Source: Ferribacterium limneticum (lineage in GTDB: Bacteria > Pseudomonadota > Gammaproteobacteria > Burkholderiales > Rhodocyclaceae). Taken from it: a stretch of 64,000 nucleotides of DNA. Below the pieces are notes generated by a model that was not told where the DNA came from, did no database searches, and saw only the letters and a list, made by a program, of their open reading frames with translations. The stretch spans positions 1,340,001 through 1,404,000 of the forward strand of contig NZ_CP075191.1 of assembly GCF_020510625.1 (NCBI RefSeq). Direction: 5' to 3'. Every line of letters begins with the position of its first letter. Position 1 is the first letter of the stretch. Positions 1-13,699 of the stretch are shown here, in pieces. A program made the translations under genes and the position numbers.

Positions 1-82
1 TGTCGATGCTTGTCGAGTGTTGCGGTTGGCTCACATCCCGCCCGCCAGAAGGCGGCGTGGCCGGAATGCGGGGTAGCGCGCA

Positions 83-2953
83 ATGAGGCGGGGTGTCTTT
101 TATACGGTCATGGTTCTGCTGGCCTGCGGCATGGCTCTCGCTGCCTATGTTGCCGAGCGGATCAACGACGAGCGCTATGCCAGCACCGTCCGCAGTGAGG
201 TTCAGCAATCTCTGACCCGGGCCCGGGATCGTCTCGACGGTAATCTCAATGGCGATATCCAACTGGTGCGCGGCCTGGTCGGGGTCGTGGCGCTGGAGCC
301 CAATCTGGTTCAGGCGCGTTTTGAGCGGGCTGCCCAGCCCTTGTTTGCCGGCCGCACCCAATTGCGCAATATCGCCGTTGCCCCGGATATGGTGATTCGC
401 CTGATTTACCCGCTGCAGGGCAATCAAAAGGCTATTGGTTTCGATTTCCGCAATAGTCCGGCGCAGTTCGCCACCGCCGACAAGGCCAGGCTGACTCGCC
501 AGATTGTCCTGGCTGGCCCGCTGAATCTCGTTCAGGGCGGCGTCGGCATCGTTGCACGTCTGCCGGTTTACCTGCCGGATGTCGATGGGCAGGAGTATTT
601 CTGGGGGGTGGTCAGCGCGGTCGTTGATGCCGAGCTGCTGTACCGCAACAGCGGCTTGCGGGATGAAAGTTCGCCGATCGAGATTGCGATCCGTGGTGCC
701 GACGGGCAAGGGGCCGAAGGCGGCATCTTCTTCGGCCGGCCGGAATTGTTTGCCGAGTCGCCGGTGCTGGCCGAGATCAATCTGCCCCATGGCTCATGGC
801 AACTGGCCGCGGTGCCGCGCGGCGGCTGGCCGGTCCGGGCGGATAACGTCTGGTCGTTACGCCTGGGCATGGCGGTGGTCGCGCTGCTCGTCCTCGGGGC
901 CTTCATAGTGCTCGGGCGCGCTCTGGGTGAGGCCTCGCAGGCCAGGGAGCGGGCCGAATCCTCCGGCCGACAACTTTCGGCAACACTGGAGAACACGCCG
1001 GATGTGGCTGTCCAGTGGTACGACCAGCAGGGCCGAGTGGTCTATTGGAATCATGCCTCCGAACGACTCTATGGCTGGTCTGCCGAGGAAGCCGCCGGCA
1101 AGACGCTGGACCGGCTGATTTTTTCCCGGGAACAGGCGGCCGATTTCTTGCGCCGACTGGGCGAGGTGATTGTCACCGGCAAGCCCATCGAATCCACCGA
1201 ATACGCCACCCGAACTCGCGATGATCGCTTGTGCTGGGTCGAGTCGACCATGTTCTCCATCCCCGGCGAAACGCCCGATACACCGATACTGGTTTGCATG
1301 GATGTCGATGTCACCGACCGCAAGCAGGCCGAAGAGAAGCTGGCGGAATTCAATCGGGATTTCGAGGCCTTCCTGAATCAGACCACCGATTTTGTCTATT
1401 TCAAGGATGCCAACAGCCGCTTCCGTTTTTGCAGCCAGACCCTGGCCGACATTACCGGGCACGCCAGTTGGCATGACATGATCGGCAAGCACGACCGCGA
1501 AGTCTTCCCGCCGGATACCGCCCGGATCTACGAGGAAGAGGAGTACCCGGTATTTACCGAAGGCCGGCCCCTGCTGAACAAGATCGATCCCTACTACGAC
1601 ACCCAAGGCGTGCGCGGTTACGTCCAGACCTACAAGTGGCCGCTCTATGACGAGCAAAAACAGGTCGTCGGCCTTTTTGGCGTCAGTCGGGATATTTCCG
1701 AGCAGGTCCGCAACCAGGAGGAACTGCAGCAGCACCGCCAGCATCTGGAAGAGCTGGTGACGGAGCGTACGGCGGAACTGGCTGTGGCGAAGGAAGCCGC
1801 CGAGCTGGCCTACGTGGCGAAAAGCGCCTTCCTGGCCAATATGTCGCACGAGATACGGACCCCGCTCAATGCAATTACCGGCATGGCCCACCTGATCCGG
1901 CGCGGCGGTCTGGCCCCCGATCAGATGGAAAGGCTGGACCGCCTGGAAGTTGCCAGTGAGCATCTGCTGGAGACGATCAACGCCATTCTCGACCTGTCGA
2001 AGATCGAGGCCGGGAAGTTTGCTGTCGAAGAAATGCCGCTCCGGGTGGCCGGCATTCTCGATAACGTCGTGGCCATCGTGCGCGATCGCGCCCAGGCGAA
2101 GCACCTGGAACTCCTGATCGACAGCGAGGTGTCGTTGCCGCCCCTGCTCGGCGACCCGATTCATTTGCAGCAGGCTTTGCTCAACTATGCGACCAACGCC
2201 GTCAAGTTCACCGAATCAGGCCGCGTCACCCTGCGGGCCAGGCGGGTCGAAGAGTCTGCCGACAGCGTGCTCTTGCGTTTCGAGGTCGAGGATACGGGGA
2301 TAGGCATCGCTGGCGAGCATTTGCCCAGGCTCTTTTCGGCTTTCGAGCAGGCCGACAATTCGATCACCCGGCGCTATGGCGGCACAGGGCTGGGCTTGGC
2401 GATCACCCGGAAAATTGCCTGTTTGATGGGGGGCGATGCCGGTGCGACCAGCGTTCCGGGGCAGGGCAGCATTTTCTGGCTGACCGCCCGGCTGAAGAAA
2501 GGGGCGAACGATGCGACTGCGTTTGACGGCAGCGTATCGTTAGACGGCGCCGAGCAGATACTGCGCCGCGATTGTCCGGGATGCCGGATCCTGGTGGTCG
2601 AGGATGAGCCGATCAATCAGGAGATTGCGCTGGCCATGCTTGACGATGTCGGCCTGATCGCCGATGTGGCCGATGATGGCTGCGCCGCCATCGACATGCT
2701 CGAGCGCAACGGCTACGACCTGATCCTGATGGACATGCAGATGCCGCGGATGGATGGCCTGACGGCAACCCGGCTGATTCGTGAAAAGGCTGGCGGGGCC
2801 GATGTCGTCATTCTGGCCATGACGGCGAATGCCTTTGCCGAGGACAAGGCGCGCTGCCTTGAAGTGGGGATGAATGATTTCATCGCCAAGCCGGTCGATC
2901 CCGGCCTTCTCTACGCCACGCTGGCCAAGTGGCTGGTCAGGACGCAGTCCTGA
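83..2953 (+). CDS. CHASE-PAS-PAS hybrid histidine kinase with receiver
   Basis: Inner-membrane hybrid sensor kinase of 956 aa. Residues 6-22 form a first membrane helix. About 40-250 is a periplasmic CHASE-type sensor and about 262-280 a second helix. Two PAS domains follow (about 300-410 and 425-540). The HisKA box [11 protein letters not shown] places the phospho-accepting histidine at about H589. The HATPase region carries DTGIGI and [11 protein letters not shown]-terminal receiver (about 837-950) has its aspartate at about D884 in LILMDMQMP. The CHASE ligand cannot be read from sequence. The upstream SD is weak, so the exact start is uncertain. No response regulator lies directly downstream. 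The gene ends at a strong terminator and faces ycaO, so it is probably transcribed alone. Confidence 0.9.
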   Translation: MRRGVFYTVMVLLACGMALAAYVAERINDERYASTVRSEVQQSLTRARDRLDGNLNGDIQLVRGLVGVVALEPNLVQARFERAAQPLFAGRTQLRNIAVAPDMVIRLIYPLQGNQKAIGFDFRNSPAQFATADKARLTRQIVLAGPLNLVQGGVGIVARLPVYLPDVDGQEYFWGVVSAVVDAELLYRNSGLRDESSPIEIAIRGADGQGAEGGIFFGRPELFAESPVLAEINLPHGSWQLAAVPRGGWPVRADNVWSLRLGMAVVALLVLGAFIVLGRALGEASQARERAESSGRQLSATLENTPDVAVQWYDQQGRVVYWNHASERLYGWSAEEAAGKTLDRLIFSREQAADFLRRLGEVIVTGKPIESTEYATRTRDDRLCWVESTMFSIPGETPDTPILVCMDVDVTDRKQAEEKLAEFNRDFEAFLNQTTDFVYFKDANSRFRFCSQTLADITGHASWHDMIGKHDREVFPPDTARIYEEEEYPVFTEGRPLLNKIDPYYDTQGVRGYVQTYKWPLYDEQKQVVGLFGVSRDISEQVRNQEELQQHRQHLEELVTERTAELAVAKEAAELAYVAKSAFLANMSHEIRTPLNAITGMAHLIRRGGLAPDQMERLDRLEVASEHLLETINAILDLSKIEAGKFAVEEMPLRVAGILDNVVAIVRDRAQAKHLELLIDSEVSLPPLLGDPIHLQQALLNYATNAVKFTESGRVTLRARRVEESADSVLLRFEVEDTGIGIAGEHLPRLFSAFEQADNSITRRYGGTGLGLAITRKIACLMGGDAGATSVPGQGSIFWLTARLKKGANDATAFDGSVSLDGAEQILRRDCPGCRILVVEDEPINQEIALAMLDDVGLIADVADDGCAAIDMLERNGYDLILMDMQMPRMDGLTATRLIREKAGGADVVILAMTANAFAEDKARCLEVGMNDFIAKPVDPGLLYATLAKWLVRTQS

Positions 2954-2960
2954 GTCCTTG

Positions 2961-2995
2961 GCAGGGAGAGGCGAGCCAGCCTCTCCCTGCGTTTT
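2961..2995 (+). terminator. intrinsic terminator after the CHASE kinase
   Basis: A 12-bp perfect stem (GCAGGGAGAGGC pairing with GCCTCTCCCTGC) with a 6-nt loop is followed by GTTTTG. It begins 7 bp after the kinase stop codon. The T run lies only on the plus-strand side, so it mainly serves the kinase and not the convergent ycaO. Confidence 0.85.
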
Positions 2996-3007
2996 GCTTC
3001 CTGCCGG

Positions 3008-4747
3008 TCAGGTGCCTTGAGCGGGACTGGCGTGCACCTTGGCGTATTCCTGCAGCAGGCGCTGGTGCAGATCACAACCGACGAGATCAAGGCCCGGTGA
3101 AACCAGCCCGAAGAAGCGCACTTCGCCATCGATCAGGTCGGTCGCCATGTCCAGCGTCTCCTCGCCGTAGAGGCTGACCAGCGCATCTTCGAAGATGTTC
3201 GGGTCTTCCATTTCGAGCAGGGTGGCGATGCACTGGTAAACGCGGCGGCGGCCGGCGTCGAGTTGTTCGAACTGGCGCACCCATTCGCAGCCTTCGAGCG
3301 TCGCATCGGTGTCGCCGACGGCCAGCGCCAGCATGGTCTTCAGCTCGCCGACGCGGAGGTCGGCCCACAGCGAGCCGGCGTCCGGGGCGAGGCCGATCAG
3401 GGCGGCGACCGGGCGTTCGTCGGCGATATTCAGCTCGTTCAGCGTGTCGAGCAACTGGCCGCACTGGTCTTCGTCGAGTTCGGCCAGATTGAGGATGGCC
3501 GGGCGAACGGCAGCGCCGTTGCTGTTGTTTTCCCATTCGAGATCGTCGATCGGGTAGATCTCCGACATGCCGGGCACCAGGATGCGGCAGGCGTAGACGC
3601 CGAGGTGATCGAAGTCGGCGACGTAGATGTCGTGGCCGTCGGCGTGGATGCGCTCGGCCAGCCAGGCGTAGTCGTCGGCCGTCTTGCCGTTTTCGAGGTC
3701 GTTGAAGTTCCAGTCGGCAAACTCGAAGTCCGGCGTCTCGCCGAAGTAGTTCCAGTGGACGATGCCGCTCGAATCGACGAAATGGATTTCGATGTTCGGC
3801 GCGCTGGCCACTTCATCGAGGTCGAAGCCGGGGGGCGGGAAGCCGTCGAGGGCTTCGAGGGCGCGGCCCTGCAGCAGTTCGGTCAGGGCGCGTTCGAGCG
3901 CGATCTCGAAGCGCGGGTGGGCGCCGAAACTGGCGAAGACGCCCTGGTCGCGCGGGTTGAGCATGGTCACGCACATCACCGGGTAGTTGCCGCCGAGCGA
4001 GGCGTCCTTGACCAGGATGCCGAAGCCGGCATCGCGCAAGCCCTGGATGCCGGCGGCGATGCTCGGGTAGCGGGCGATGACGTCTTCCGGCACGTCCGGC
4101 AGGCACAGGCCTTCGGCGATCACCTTGAACTTGACGTGGCGTTCGAGGATTTCCGACAGCGCCTGGGCGCGGGCCTCGGCCTGCGTGTTGCCGGCCGACA
4201 TGCCGTTGCTGACATAGAGGTTGCTGATGATGTTGACCGGGATGAAGACCTCGGCGCCGTCGCGCTGGCGTACGTAAGGAATGGCGCAGATGCCGCGCTC
4301 GTAGTGGCCGGTGTTCATGTCGATCAGCGCTTCGGCCGGGATGCTGCCTTCCGGGTTGTAGAAGGCCTGCAGTTCCGGCGTCAGCAGTTCGCTCGGCCAG
4401 TCGGCGCCGGTGACCGGGAACCAGCGTTCGCGCGGGTAATGGGCGAATTCGCGGTTGGCGATGGCGTCACCGAGGTAATAGTGGTTCCAGAAGTAATTGC
4501 ACGACAGGCGCTCGAAATACTCGCCCAGCGCACTGGCGTGGGCGGCCAGCTTGGTGGCGCCCTTGCCGTTGGTGAACATCAGGTGGCAGGCGCGATTGCG
4601 CACATGCACCGACCAGACGTTATCGACCGGATTGAGCCAGGAGCATTCTTCGATATCGAAGCCGCGGGCGGCCAGCTTGGCCTGCATCGAGGAAATGGAG
4701 TGTTCGAGCGAGGCGTCCTTGCCCGGAATGAAGTGTTCGTTTTGCAT
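3008..4747 (-). CDS. ycaO: YcaO-family protein (RimO accessory type)
   Basis: A 579-aa protein closely matching the length and N-terminal pattern of E. coli YcaO (FIPGKDA, then SWLNPVxNVWSVH, then FTNGKGATKxAAxASALGEYFERLS). YcaO-fold enzymes are ATP-dependent cyclodehydratases in azoline biosynthesis. The E. coli protein is instead linked to RimO methylthiolation of ribosomal protein S12. The ATP-binding acidic residues of the family probably lie in the SALGEYFERLS segment. I chose the ATG giving MQNEHF because the E. coli protein starts there; an upstream ATG would add eight residues. No peptide precursor or dehydrogenase gene is adjacent, which argues against a local RiPP cluster. Confidence 0.9.
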   Translation of the reverse strand: MQNEHFIPGKDASLEHSISSMQAKLAARGFDIEECSWLNPVDNVWSVHVRNRACHLMFTNGKGATKLAAHASALGEYFERLSCNYFWNHYYLGDAIANREFAHYPRERWFPVTGADWPSELLTPELQAFYNPEGSIPAEALIDMNTGHYERGICAIPYVRQRDGAEVFIPVNIISNLYVSNGMSAGNTQAEARAQALSEILERHVKFKVIAEGLCLPDVPEDVIARYPSIAAGIQGLRDAGFGILVKDASLGGNYPVMCVTMLNPRDQGVFASFGAHPRFEIALERALTELLQGRALEALDGFPPPGFDLDEVASAPNIEIHFVDSSGIVHWNYFGETPDFEFADWNFNDLENGKTADDYAWLAERIHADGHDIYVADFDHLGVYACRILVPGMSEIYPIDDLEWENNSNGAAVRPAILNLAELDEDQCGQLLDTLNELNIADERPVAALIGLAPDAGSLWADLRVGELKTMLALAVGDTDATLEGCEWVRQFEQLDAGRRRVYQCIATLLEMEDPNIFEDALVSLYGEETLDMATDLIDGEVRFFGLVSPGLDLVGCDLHQRLLQEYAKVHASPAQGT

Positions 4748-4981
4748 CGGGCGTCCTGCCAAAGGCGTCAAAGGTTAGGCAGCGGCGATGCTGCGGCCCG
4801 CAGTTTACGTCAAGGTGCCGAAAAGCCTCAGTGAAATGTGGCGCCCATGGGCAAGTGGTCAGCGCCGCAAAGGCAGGCAGGTGGGGCAAAAGTTTGGTCA
4901 GGAAAATTATGGATTTACAGAATTCGTTAACCGGTCGAGTATTGACGCCTTGTCGATTGTCGTGGATTAGCCATCCGGATC

Positions 4982-7969
<2,988 letters not shown>

Positions 7970-8058
7970 AATTTTGCCGGGAGGCGCTGCTTCCCTTGTC
8001 GTGCCGAGCCAGTAGAGAGAAACTCGCACTAACAGGATATATGGCAAGGCGGCGAGAA

Positions 8059-11019
8059 ATGATAAATCCGGCAGGTGGGGCGGCAGATGGCACAAGGCCT
8101 ATTGTCCTGGTCGTCGATGATGTCCCGGTCAACCTGAACATTGTTTCCGAAATTGTTCGCGACATGGGCCTCAATGTCCGCGCCGCCAGCAACGGCCAGA
8201 CCGCCTTGCGCTACGCCCGGCTCGACCCTCAGCCGGACCTCATCCTGCTCGATATCATGATGCCCGGCATGGATGGCCATGAAGTGCTCGCCCGACTGCG
8301 TGCCGACCCGGCAACCAGCAATATTCCGGTGATCTTCGTGACGGCGATCAACAACCCGGACGAGGAAGGGGCCGGGCTGCACGAAGGGGCGGTCGACTAC
8401 ATCACCAAGCCGATCCAGCCGGCCATCTTGCGGGCCCGGGTCGAAAGCCAGATTGAAATCAAGCGTTCCCGCGATCTGCTGGCCGGTCAAAAGGTTTGGC
8501 TGGAGCAGGAGGTCAGTCGCCGGGTGGCCGAAAACAAGCAACTTGATGCTCGCCTGCAGATGGCGATTTCAAGCTCCGCCTCCGGCATCTGGGAGCACGA
8601 CCACCAAGCGGGAACCAGCCTGTGGAACGACTCCCTGGCCCGGATACTGGGCCGGGAACCGGGAGCGGCGCCCATTGCCGAGCACATGGCGCTGATCCAT
8701 CCGGAGGATCGCGCCCGGACTGAAAACTATCTGGCCGAGGCACTGCTCAAGGGCGATGAAATTTTTATCGACGACATCCGAATGCAGCATCGGGATGGCC
8801 ATTGGGTGTCCATGGAGGTGCGCGGCAAGGTGATTCGTCGCGACACCGAGGGCGCTCCCCTGCTGACGCTCGGTACCATGGTCGACATCAGCCAGCGCAA
8901 GGCGGCGGAAGCCGAGCAGCGTCTGGCCGCGGTCGTCTTCACCGGGATCAGCGACGGTATTTGCATTACCGATCCGGGTGGCAAAATTCTGCTGATCAAT
9001 GCCGCCTTTTCCAAGGTGACCGGCTATTCCGCCAGTGAAGTGCTCAACCAGAACCCGAAGATACTTCGCTCGGGCATTCACGGCGCCGAGTTTTACCGCG
9101 ACATGTGGGATTGCCTCAATCGCCACGACAACTGGCAGGGTGAAATCACCAATCGGCGCAAGAGCGGCGATCTGGTCACCGAATGGCTGAGCATTTCGGC
9201 CGTTCGCGATACCCAGGGCCGACTGATGCACTACGTCGGCCTCTTCAGCGACCTGTCCGAGCGTCAGGCGGCGGCGGAGCGCATCCAGTATCTTTCCAGC
9301 TACGATCCGCTGACCAACCTGCCCAATCGCAATCTGTTTGCTGACCGTCTCGGCCAGTCGCTGATTGCCGCGCACCGCTTCAAGCGGGAAACGGCGGTCA
9401 TCCTGCTCGACCTCGATCGCTTTCGTTTCATCAATGACACCCTTGGCCCACCGGCCGGTGATGAAGTGCTGGTCGAGGTCGCCCGTCGCCTCAATCTGCA
9501 GGTCCGGGAAGGCGACACCATCGGCCGGCGCTCCGGCAACGAATTCGGTTTCGTCATGGCCAGCCTGGCGCAGGAAAGCGATGCCATTGCACTCGCCCAG
9601 CGCATGCTCGATGCGATTGCCGTTCCCTTCGAGATCAAGGGGCAATCGCTGGTCATGACCGCCAGCATCGGCATCAGCGTCGCCCCGCGCAACGGTGAAG
9701 AGGCGGATACGCTGCTGACCTGCGCCGACGCCGCCCTGTTGCGCGCCAAGAAGGGCGGGCGCGGCACTTTCCGCTTCTACTCGCCGGAAATGGACGCCAA
9801 TGCGGCTCGCCGTCTGGGGCTGGAGGCGGCGCTGCGCGATGCCCTTGCGCGCAATGAGCTGGCGGTCCATTACCAGCCGCAGATCAGCCTTGAAAGCGGC
9901 AACATGATCGGCATGGAAGCCTTGCTGCGCTGGAACACCGCACAGTTCGGCCCGGTGTCGCCGGCTGAATTCATTCCGATTGCGGAGGAAACCGGCCTGA
10001 TCCTGCCCATCGGCGAGTGGGTCTTGCGCACCGCCTGCGAGCAGACCAAGCGCTGGCTCGATCTCGGTCTGGCCAACCTGCGCGTTGCCGTCAATCTGTC
10101 GACGCGTCAGTTCCGCCAGCCCAACCTGGCTGGCCTCGTCCGTCAGGTGCTCGATGAAACCAGATTGCCGCCGGGCGCGCTGGAGCTGGAAATTACCGAA
10201 AGTGCCTTCATCGATGACATTGACGAAGCGATTGCCCAGTGCCATGCCTTGAAGACGCTCGGGACCAAGCTCTCGCTCGATGATTTCGGTACCGGTTATT
10301 CCTCGCTGGCCTATATTTCGCGCTTCCCGTTCGACAAGATCAAGATCGACCAGGGCTTCGTGCGCGACATTATCGAAAATCCGGTCAACGCGGCGATCGC
10401 CACGGCGGCCATCGTCATGGCCCGCAGCCTCAACCTGACCGTGCTCGCCGAAGGTGTGGAAACCGAAGCACAGGCCAGTTTCCTGCGCGGGCGACGCTGC
10501 GACTCGATGCAGGGCTATCTGTTCAGTCCCGCCCTGCCGGCCGGGCAATTCGAGCAGTTGCTGTCTGGCAACAAGCGTCTGGCCCTGGTCGATAAACCGA
10601 CCGACAACGGCCAGACCTTGCTGGTCGTCGATGACGAACCCAATATTCTCTCGGCGCTGTCGCGCCTGCTGCGCCGCGAGGGCTTCCAGATCCTCACCGC
10701 GACCTCGCCGAATGATGCGTTCGAATTGCTGGCCAAGAATCCGGTGCAGGTCATTCTTTCCGACCAGCGCATGCCGGAAATGTCCGGGACCGAGTTTTTT
10801 GCCCGCGTCCGCCAGCTTTATCCGGAAACCATCCGCATTGTGCTGACCGGCTATACCGATCTCGATTCGGTCACCGATGCGATCAATCGCGGCGCGATCT
10901 ATAAATTCCTGACCAAGCCCTGGGATGATGACCAACTGCGCGAACAGATCCGCGAAGCTTTCCGGATGACCAAGGATCATCAGCGCCACGCCTTTTTCGC
11001 TCAAGATGAACCCAAATAG
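8059..11019 (+). CDS. REC-PAS-PAS-GGDEF(degenerate)-EAL-REC protein
   Basis: Cytoplasmic c-di-GMP signalling protein of about 986 aa. Domain order is receiver (LILLDIMMPGMDG), coiled coil, two PAS domains, GGDEF, EAL and a second receiver (VILSDQRMPEM) of the RpfG type. The cyclase signature reads SGNEF instead of GGDEF, so diguanylate cyclase activity is doubtful. The EAL half keeps EALLRW, the ELEITES glutamate, DDFGTGYSSL and AEGVETEAQ, so phosphodiesterase activity is likely. I chose ATG 8059 because AAGG lies 9 nt upstream; ATG 8041 or an upstream TTG are alternatives. It overlaps the next kinase gene by 14 bp. A receiver at each end suggests control by two phospho-inputs. Confidence 0.88.
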   Translation: MINPAGGAADGTRPIVLVVDDVPVNLNIVSEIVRDMGLNVRAASNGQTALRYARLDPQPDLILLDIMMPGMDGHEVLARLRADPATSNIPVIFVTAINNPDEEGAGLHEGAVDYITKPIQPAILRARVESQIEIKRSRDLLAGQKVWLEQEVSRRVAENKQLDARLQMAISSSASGIWEHDHQAGTSLWNDSLARILGREPGAAPIAEHMALIHPEDRARTENYLAEALLKGDEIFIDDIRMQHRDGHWVSMEVRGKVIRRDTEGAPLLTLGTMVDISQRKAAEAEQRLAAVVFTGISDGICITDPGGKILLINAAFSKVTGYSASEVLNQNPKILRSGIHGAEFYRDMWDCLNRHDNWQGEITNRRKSGDLVTEWLSISAVRDTQGRLMHYVGLFSDLSERQAAAERIQYLSSYDPLTNLPNRNLFADRLGQSLIAAHRFKRETAVILLDLDRFRFINDTLGPPAGDEVLVEVARRLNLQVREGDTIGRRSGNEFGFVMASLAQESDAIALAQRMLDAIAVPFEIKGQSLVMTASIGISVAPRNGEEADTLLTCADAALLRAKKGGRGTFRFYSPEMDANAARRLGLEAALRDALARNELAVHYQPQISLESGNMIGMEALLRWNTAQFGPVSPAEFIPIAEETGLILPIGEWVLRTACEQTKRWLDLGLANLRVAVNLSTRQFRQPNLAGLVRQVLDETRLPPGALELEITESAFIDDIDEAIAQCHALKTLGTKLSLDDFGTGYSSLAYISRFPFDKIKIDQGFVRDIIENPVNAAIATAAIVMARSLNLTVLAEGVETEAQASFLRGRRCDSMQGYLFSPALPAGQFEQLLSGNKRLALVDKPTDNGQTLLVVDDEPNILSALSRLLRREGFQILTATSPNDAFELLAKNPVQVILSDQRMPEMSGTEFFARVRQLYPETIRIVLTGYTDLDSVTDAINRGAIYKFLTKPWDDDQLREQIREAFRMTKDHQRHAFFAQDEPK

Positions 11020-13699
11020 TCCCAGCGTCGCATTTCTTCGGGTTTTCCTGCCGGCAGTCCTGCTGATTCTGGTCGGTATCTGGTTCTGGGCTGAGCAGGG
11101 ACTCAGCCCCTGGGCCTTTTCGGTGCTGCTCATCGGGCTGGCCGCTTTGGGGGCGCGCCAGATCGTCAGGGGCAGAAGGGACGAGCGGAGAGCTGAACAA
11201 GAATTTCGTGCCATTTTCGACCATGCCATGGTCGGCATGGCGCGTTCCGATACGGCTCAGCGTTGTCTGGAAGTGAACCCCGCGCTTTGCCGCATCCTCG
11301 GGCGAAGCAACGACGAACTGGTCGGGAAAGCCTGGCCTGAGCTGACCCACCCGGATGACCTGGCGATGAGCCAGGCCAATTTCGAGCGGCTGATGGCTGG
11401 CCAGTCCGATGGCTACTCGATGGAGCAACGCTTCCTGAGAGCTGATGGCTCGGTGGTCGAAACCCATGTTTCCGTCCGTGCCATCCGCAGTGCCAGCGGG
11501 CGGAACAAATCTTTTGCCGTGGTCGTCCAGGACATCAGCAACTGGATTCTGGCCGAGCGGGAATGGGAACAGTCGGCAAAAACGCTGCAGCGCTTCATCG
11601 ATCACTTTCCCGGAACGGCGTATGTCAAGGATGCCGACTCACGCATCCTGATTGCCAATCGTGGTTTCGTCCGACAACTGGGCCTGGCGCCCGCGGCAAT
11701 GATCGGTCGCCGCTCGCAGGATTTTTTCCCGGGTGAGTTCGGCGAGAAGATTCTGGCCGACGATGCGCGAATCATGGCCAGCGGCCAAACCGAGGTCATC
11801 GAGGAAAGTTTTGGCGGTCGCCACTACCAGTCGACCAAGTTCGTCATTCCGCGCGGTGATGGCACGGCAGACCTGGGGGGCATCACCCTCGATGTTACCG
11901 AGCGAAGGATGGCCGAACAGCAGTTGTACCAGCGCGACCGGCGCTCGGCCGTTTTTCTTGAACTGCCGATCAAGGCCGAGGCGCTCCCTGAAAAGGACTT
12001 CATGCAATACGGCCTCGAATGCGCCGAGGAACTGACCGGGAGCGCTGTCGCTTTCATTCACTTGGTCAACGATGACGGCAATAGCATCGAACTGGTGGCC
12101 TGGTCGCGGAGCACGCTGGAAAAATACTGCACGGCCGCCTTCGACAAGCACTACCCGCTGGCCGAAGCGGGTATCTGGGCGGATGCGGTACGGCAAAAAA
12201 TGCCTGTCGTCGTCAACGACTACGCGGCGGCTCCGGGCAAGCACGGGCTTCCGGAGGGGCATTCCGTGCTGCTGCGCTTTCTCAGCATTCCGGTCATGGA
12301 TGGCGGGGCCGTCAGGATGGTGGCCGGCGTCGGGAACAAAGCGAGCGATTACACCGACTATGACGTCGAAACGCTGCAACTGATCGCCAACGAAACCTGG
12401 CGGATTGTCCGCCGGCAGCGGATAGAGAATGCCCTGCGGCTGGCCATGCAGGTGGTCAATGCCAGCCCGGTGGTCTGCTTCCGCTGGGCCGCCAGCGAGG
12501 GCTGGCCGGTGGTTTTTGTTTCGGAGAACGTCAAGCAATGGGGCTATACACCGGATGACCTGAAAGCCGGCAAGCCACCATTCAGCGAACTCGTTCATCC
12601 CGATGACCTGTCCCGTATTGCCGACGAGGTCAGCCGCAAGACTGCCGCCGGGCTGGATGGTTATGAACAGGAATACCGTCTGCTGACGGCTGAAAATCAG
12701 GTCATCTGGGTCGTCGACCGCACCATCGTGCGGCGCGACGCCGAGGGCAGGGCCCTCTTTTACGATGGCGTCCTGACCAACATCACGGAGCGCAAGACCC
12801 AGCAGCTGGCGGTCAGCGAAACCCTGGCCCAGCAGAAACTGCTGAACAAACGCCTTGAAGAGGCGCACAACCAGTTGTTGCAATCGGAAAAAATGGCGTC
12901 CATCGGCCAGCTGGCGGCCGGCGTCGCCCATGAACTGAATAATCCGATCGGTTTCGTGCATTCCAACCTCGGCACCCTGGATGGCTACCTGCATGACCTG
13001 ATGGCCATCATCGAGGCCTACGACAAATTGGCCGGCGAGATGGGGACGTCGTTCCCCGCGCTGGAAAAAGTCCTCCGTCTGAAGGATGACTGTGATTTTG
13101 CTTTCCTCAAGGAAGACATTTTCAGCCTGTTGAGCGAGTCAAAGGATGGGCTAGGCCGGGTGCGGAAGATCGTCCAGGATCTGAAGAGTTTTTCGCGCGT
13201 CGGCGAGCAGGAGTGGCAGGAGGCCAATCTGCATCAGGGTATCGATTCGACCCTGAACATTGTCTGGAACGAGCTCAAATACAAGTGCAAGGTGATCAAG
13301 GAATATGGCGACATCCCGCCTGTTTTCTGCCTGATCTCGCAACTCAACCAGGTCTTCATGAACCTGCTGGTCAACGCGGGACATGCCATCGAAAATCAAG
13401 GTACGATCACCATCCGTACCTATCGCCGGGGCGACGATGCGGTCTGCGTTGAAGTCAGCGACAGCGGCGTCGGTATCGCTCCCGAAAACCTCAACCGCAT
13501 CTTCGAACCCTTCTACACCACCAAGCCGGTTGGCCAGGGGACCGGTCTCGGACTTTCTCTGGCCTACAGCATTATCGAGAGACATCACGGCCACCTTGAG
13601 GTCGAGAGCAGCCTTGGCAAGGGAACGACATTCCGTGTCATCCTGCCTGTTCATCAAGGAAAGACAGCCGAAAGAGAATCTGTGGAGACATCATTGTGA
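11006..13699 (+). CDS. PAS-PAS-GAF-PAS sensor histidine kinase
   Basis: An 897-aa sensor kinase. Two short hydrophobic helices near residues 9-48 form a membrane hairpin. PAS domains follow at about 65-180 and 190-300, a GAF domain at about 310-465, and a third PAS at about 480-600. The phosphoacceptor region GQLAAGVAHELNNP has its histidine at about H642. The ATPase region has DSGVGIAP and GTGLGLSLAYSI. It has no receiver of its own, so it probably phosphorylates the receiver proteins next door. The kinase core is clearly paralogous to the hemerythrin kinase at 19669 (shared NIVWNELKYK/NVVWNELKYK and NQVFMNLLVNA). It overlaps both neighbouring genes. Confidence 0.9.
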   Translation: MNPNSPSVAFLRVFLPAVLLILVGIWFWAEQGLSPWAFSVLLIGLAALGARQIVRGRRDERRAEQEFRAIFDHAMVGMARSDTAQRCLEVNPALCRILGRSNDELVGKAWPELTHPDDLAMSQANFERLMAGQSDGYSMEQRFLRADGSVVETHVSVRAIRSASGRNKSFAVVVQDISNWILAEREWEQSAKTLQRFIDHFPGTAYVKDADSRILIANRGFVRQLGLAPAAMIGRRSQDFFPGEFGEKILADDARIMASGQTEVIEESFGGRHYQSTKFVIPRGDGTADLGGITLDVTERRMAEQQLYQRDRRSAVFLELPIKAEALPEKDFMQYGLECAEELTGSAVAFIHLVNDDGNSIELVAWSRSTLEKYCTAAFDKHYPLAEAGIWADAVRQKMPVVVNDYAAAPGKHGLPEGHSVLLRFLSIPVMDGGAVRMVAGVGNKASDYTDYDVETLQLIANETWRIVRRQRIENALRLAMQVVNASPVVCFRWAASEGWPVVFVSENVKQWGYTPDDLKAGKPPFSELVHPDDLSRIADEVSRKTAAGLDGYEQEYRLLTAENQVIWVVDRTIVRRDAEGRALFYDGVLTNITERKTQQLAVSETLAQQKLLNKRLEEAHNQLLQSEKMASIGQLAAGVAHELNNPIGFVHSNLGTLDGYLHDLMAIIEAYDKLAGEMGTSFPALEKVLRLKDDCDFAFLKEDIFSLLSESKDGLGRVRKIVQDLKSFSRVGEQEWQEANLHQGIDSTLNIVWNELKYKCKVIKEYGDIPPVFCLISQLNQVFMNLLVNAGHAIENQGTITIRTYRRGDDAVCVEVSDSGVGIAPENLNRIFEPFYTTKPVGQGTGLGLSLAYSIIERHHGHLEVESSLGKGTTFRVILPVHQGKTAERESVETSL

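Noticed and set aside
3263..4834. A 523-codon plus-strand open frame opposite ycaO
   Set aside because: The minus strand encodes a full YcaO with clear family motifs. The plus frame is an antisense shadow caused by GC-rich codon bias, with low-complexity Val/Gly/Asp content.
4942..4970. TTGACG-17-GATTAG as a promoter for the kinase at 4982
   Set aside because: The spacing is right, but it would start transcription only about 5 bp before the ATG, leaving no room for a ribosome site, and the -10 is poor.
8569..11238. An 889-codon minus-strand open frame
   Set aside because: It is antisense to the REC-PAS-GGDEF-EAL-REC gene, whose domains are all recognisable. No family motifs appear in the minus frame.
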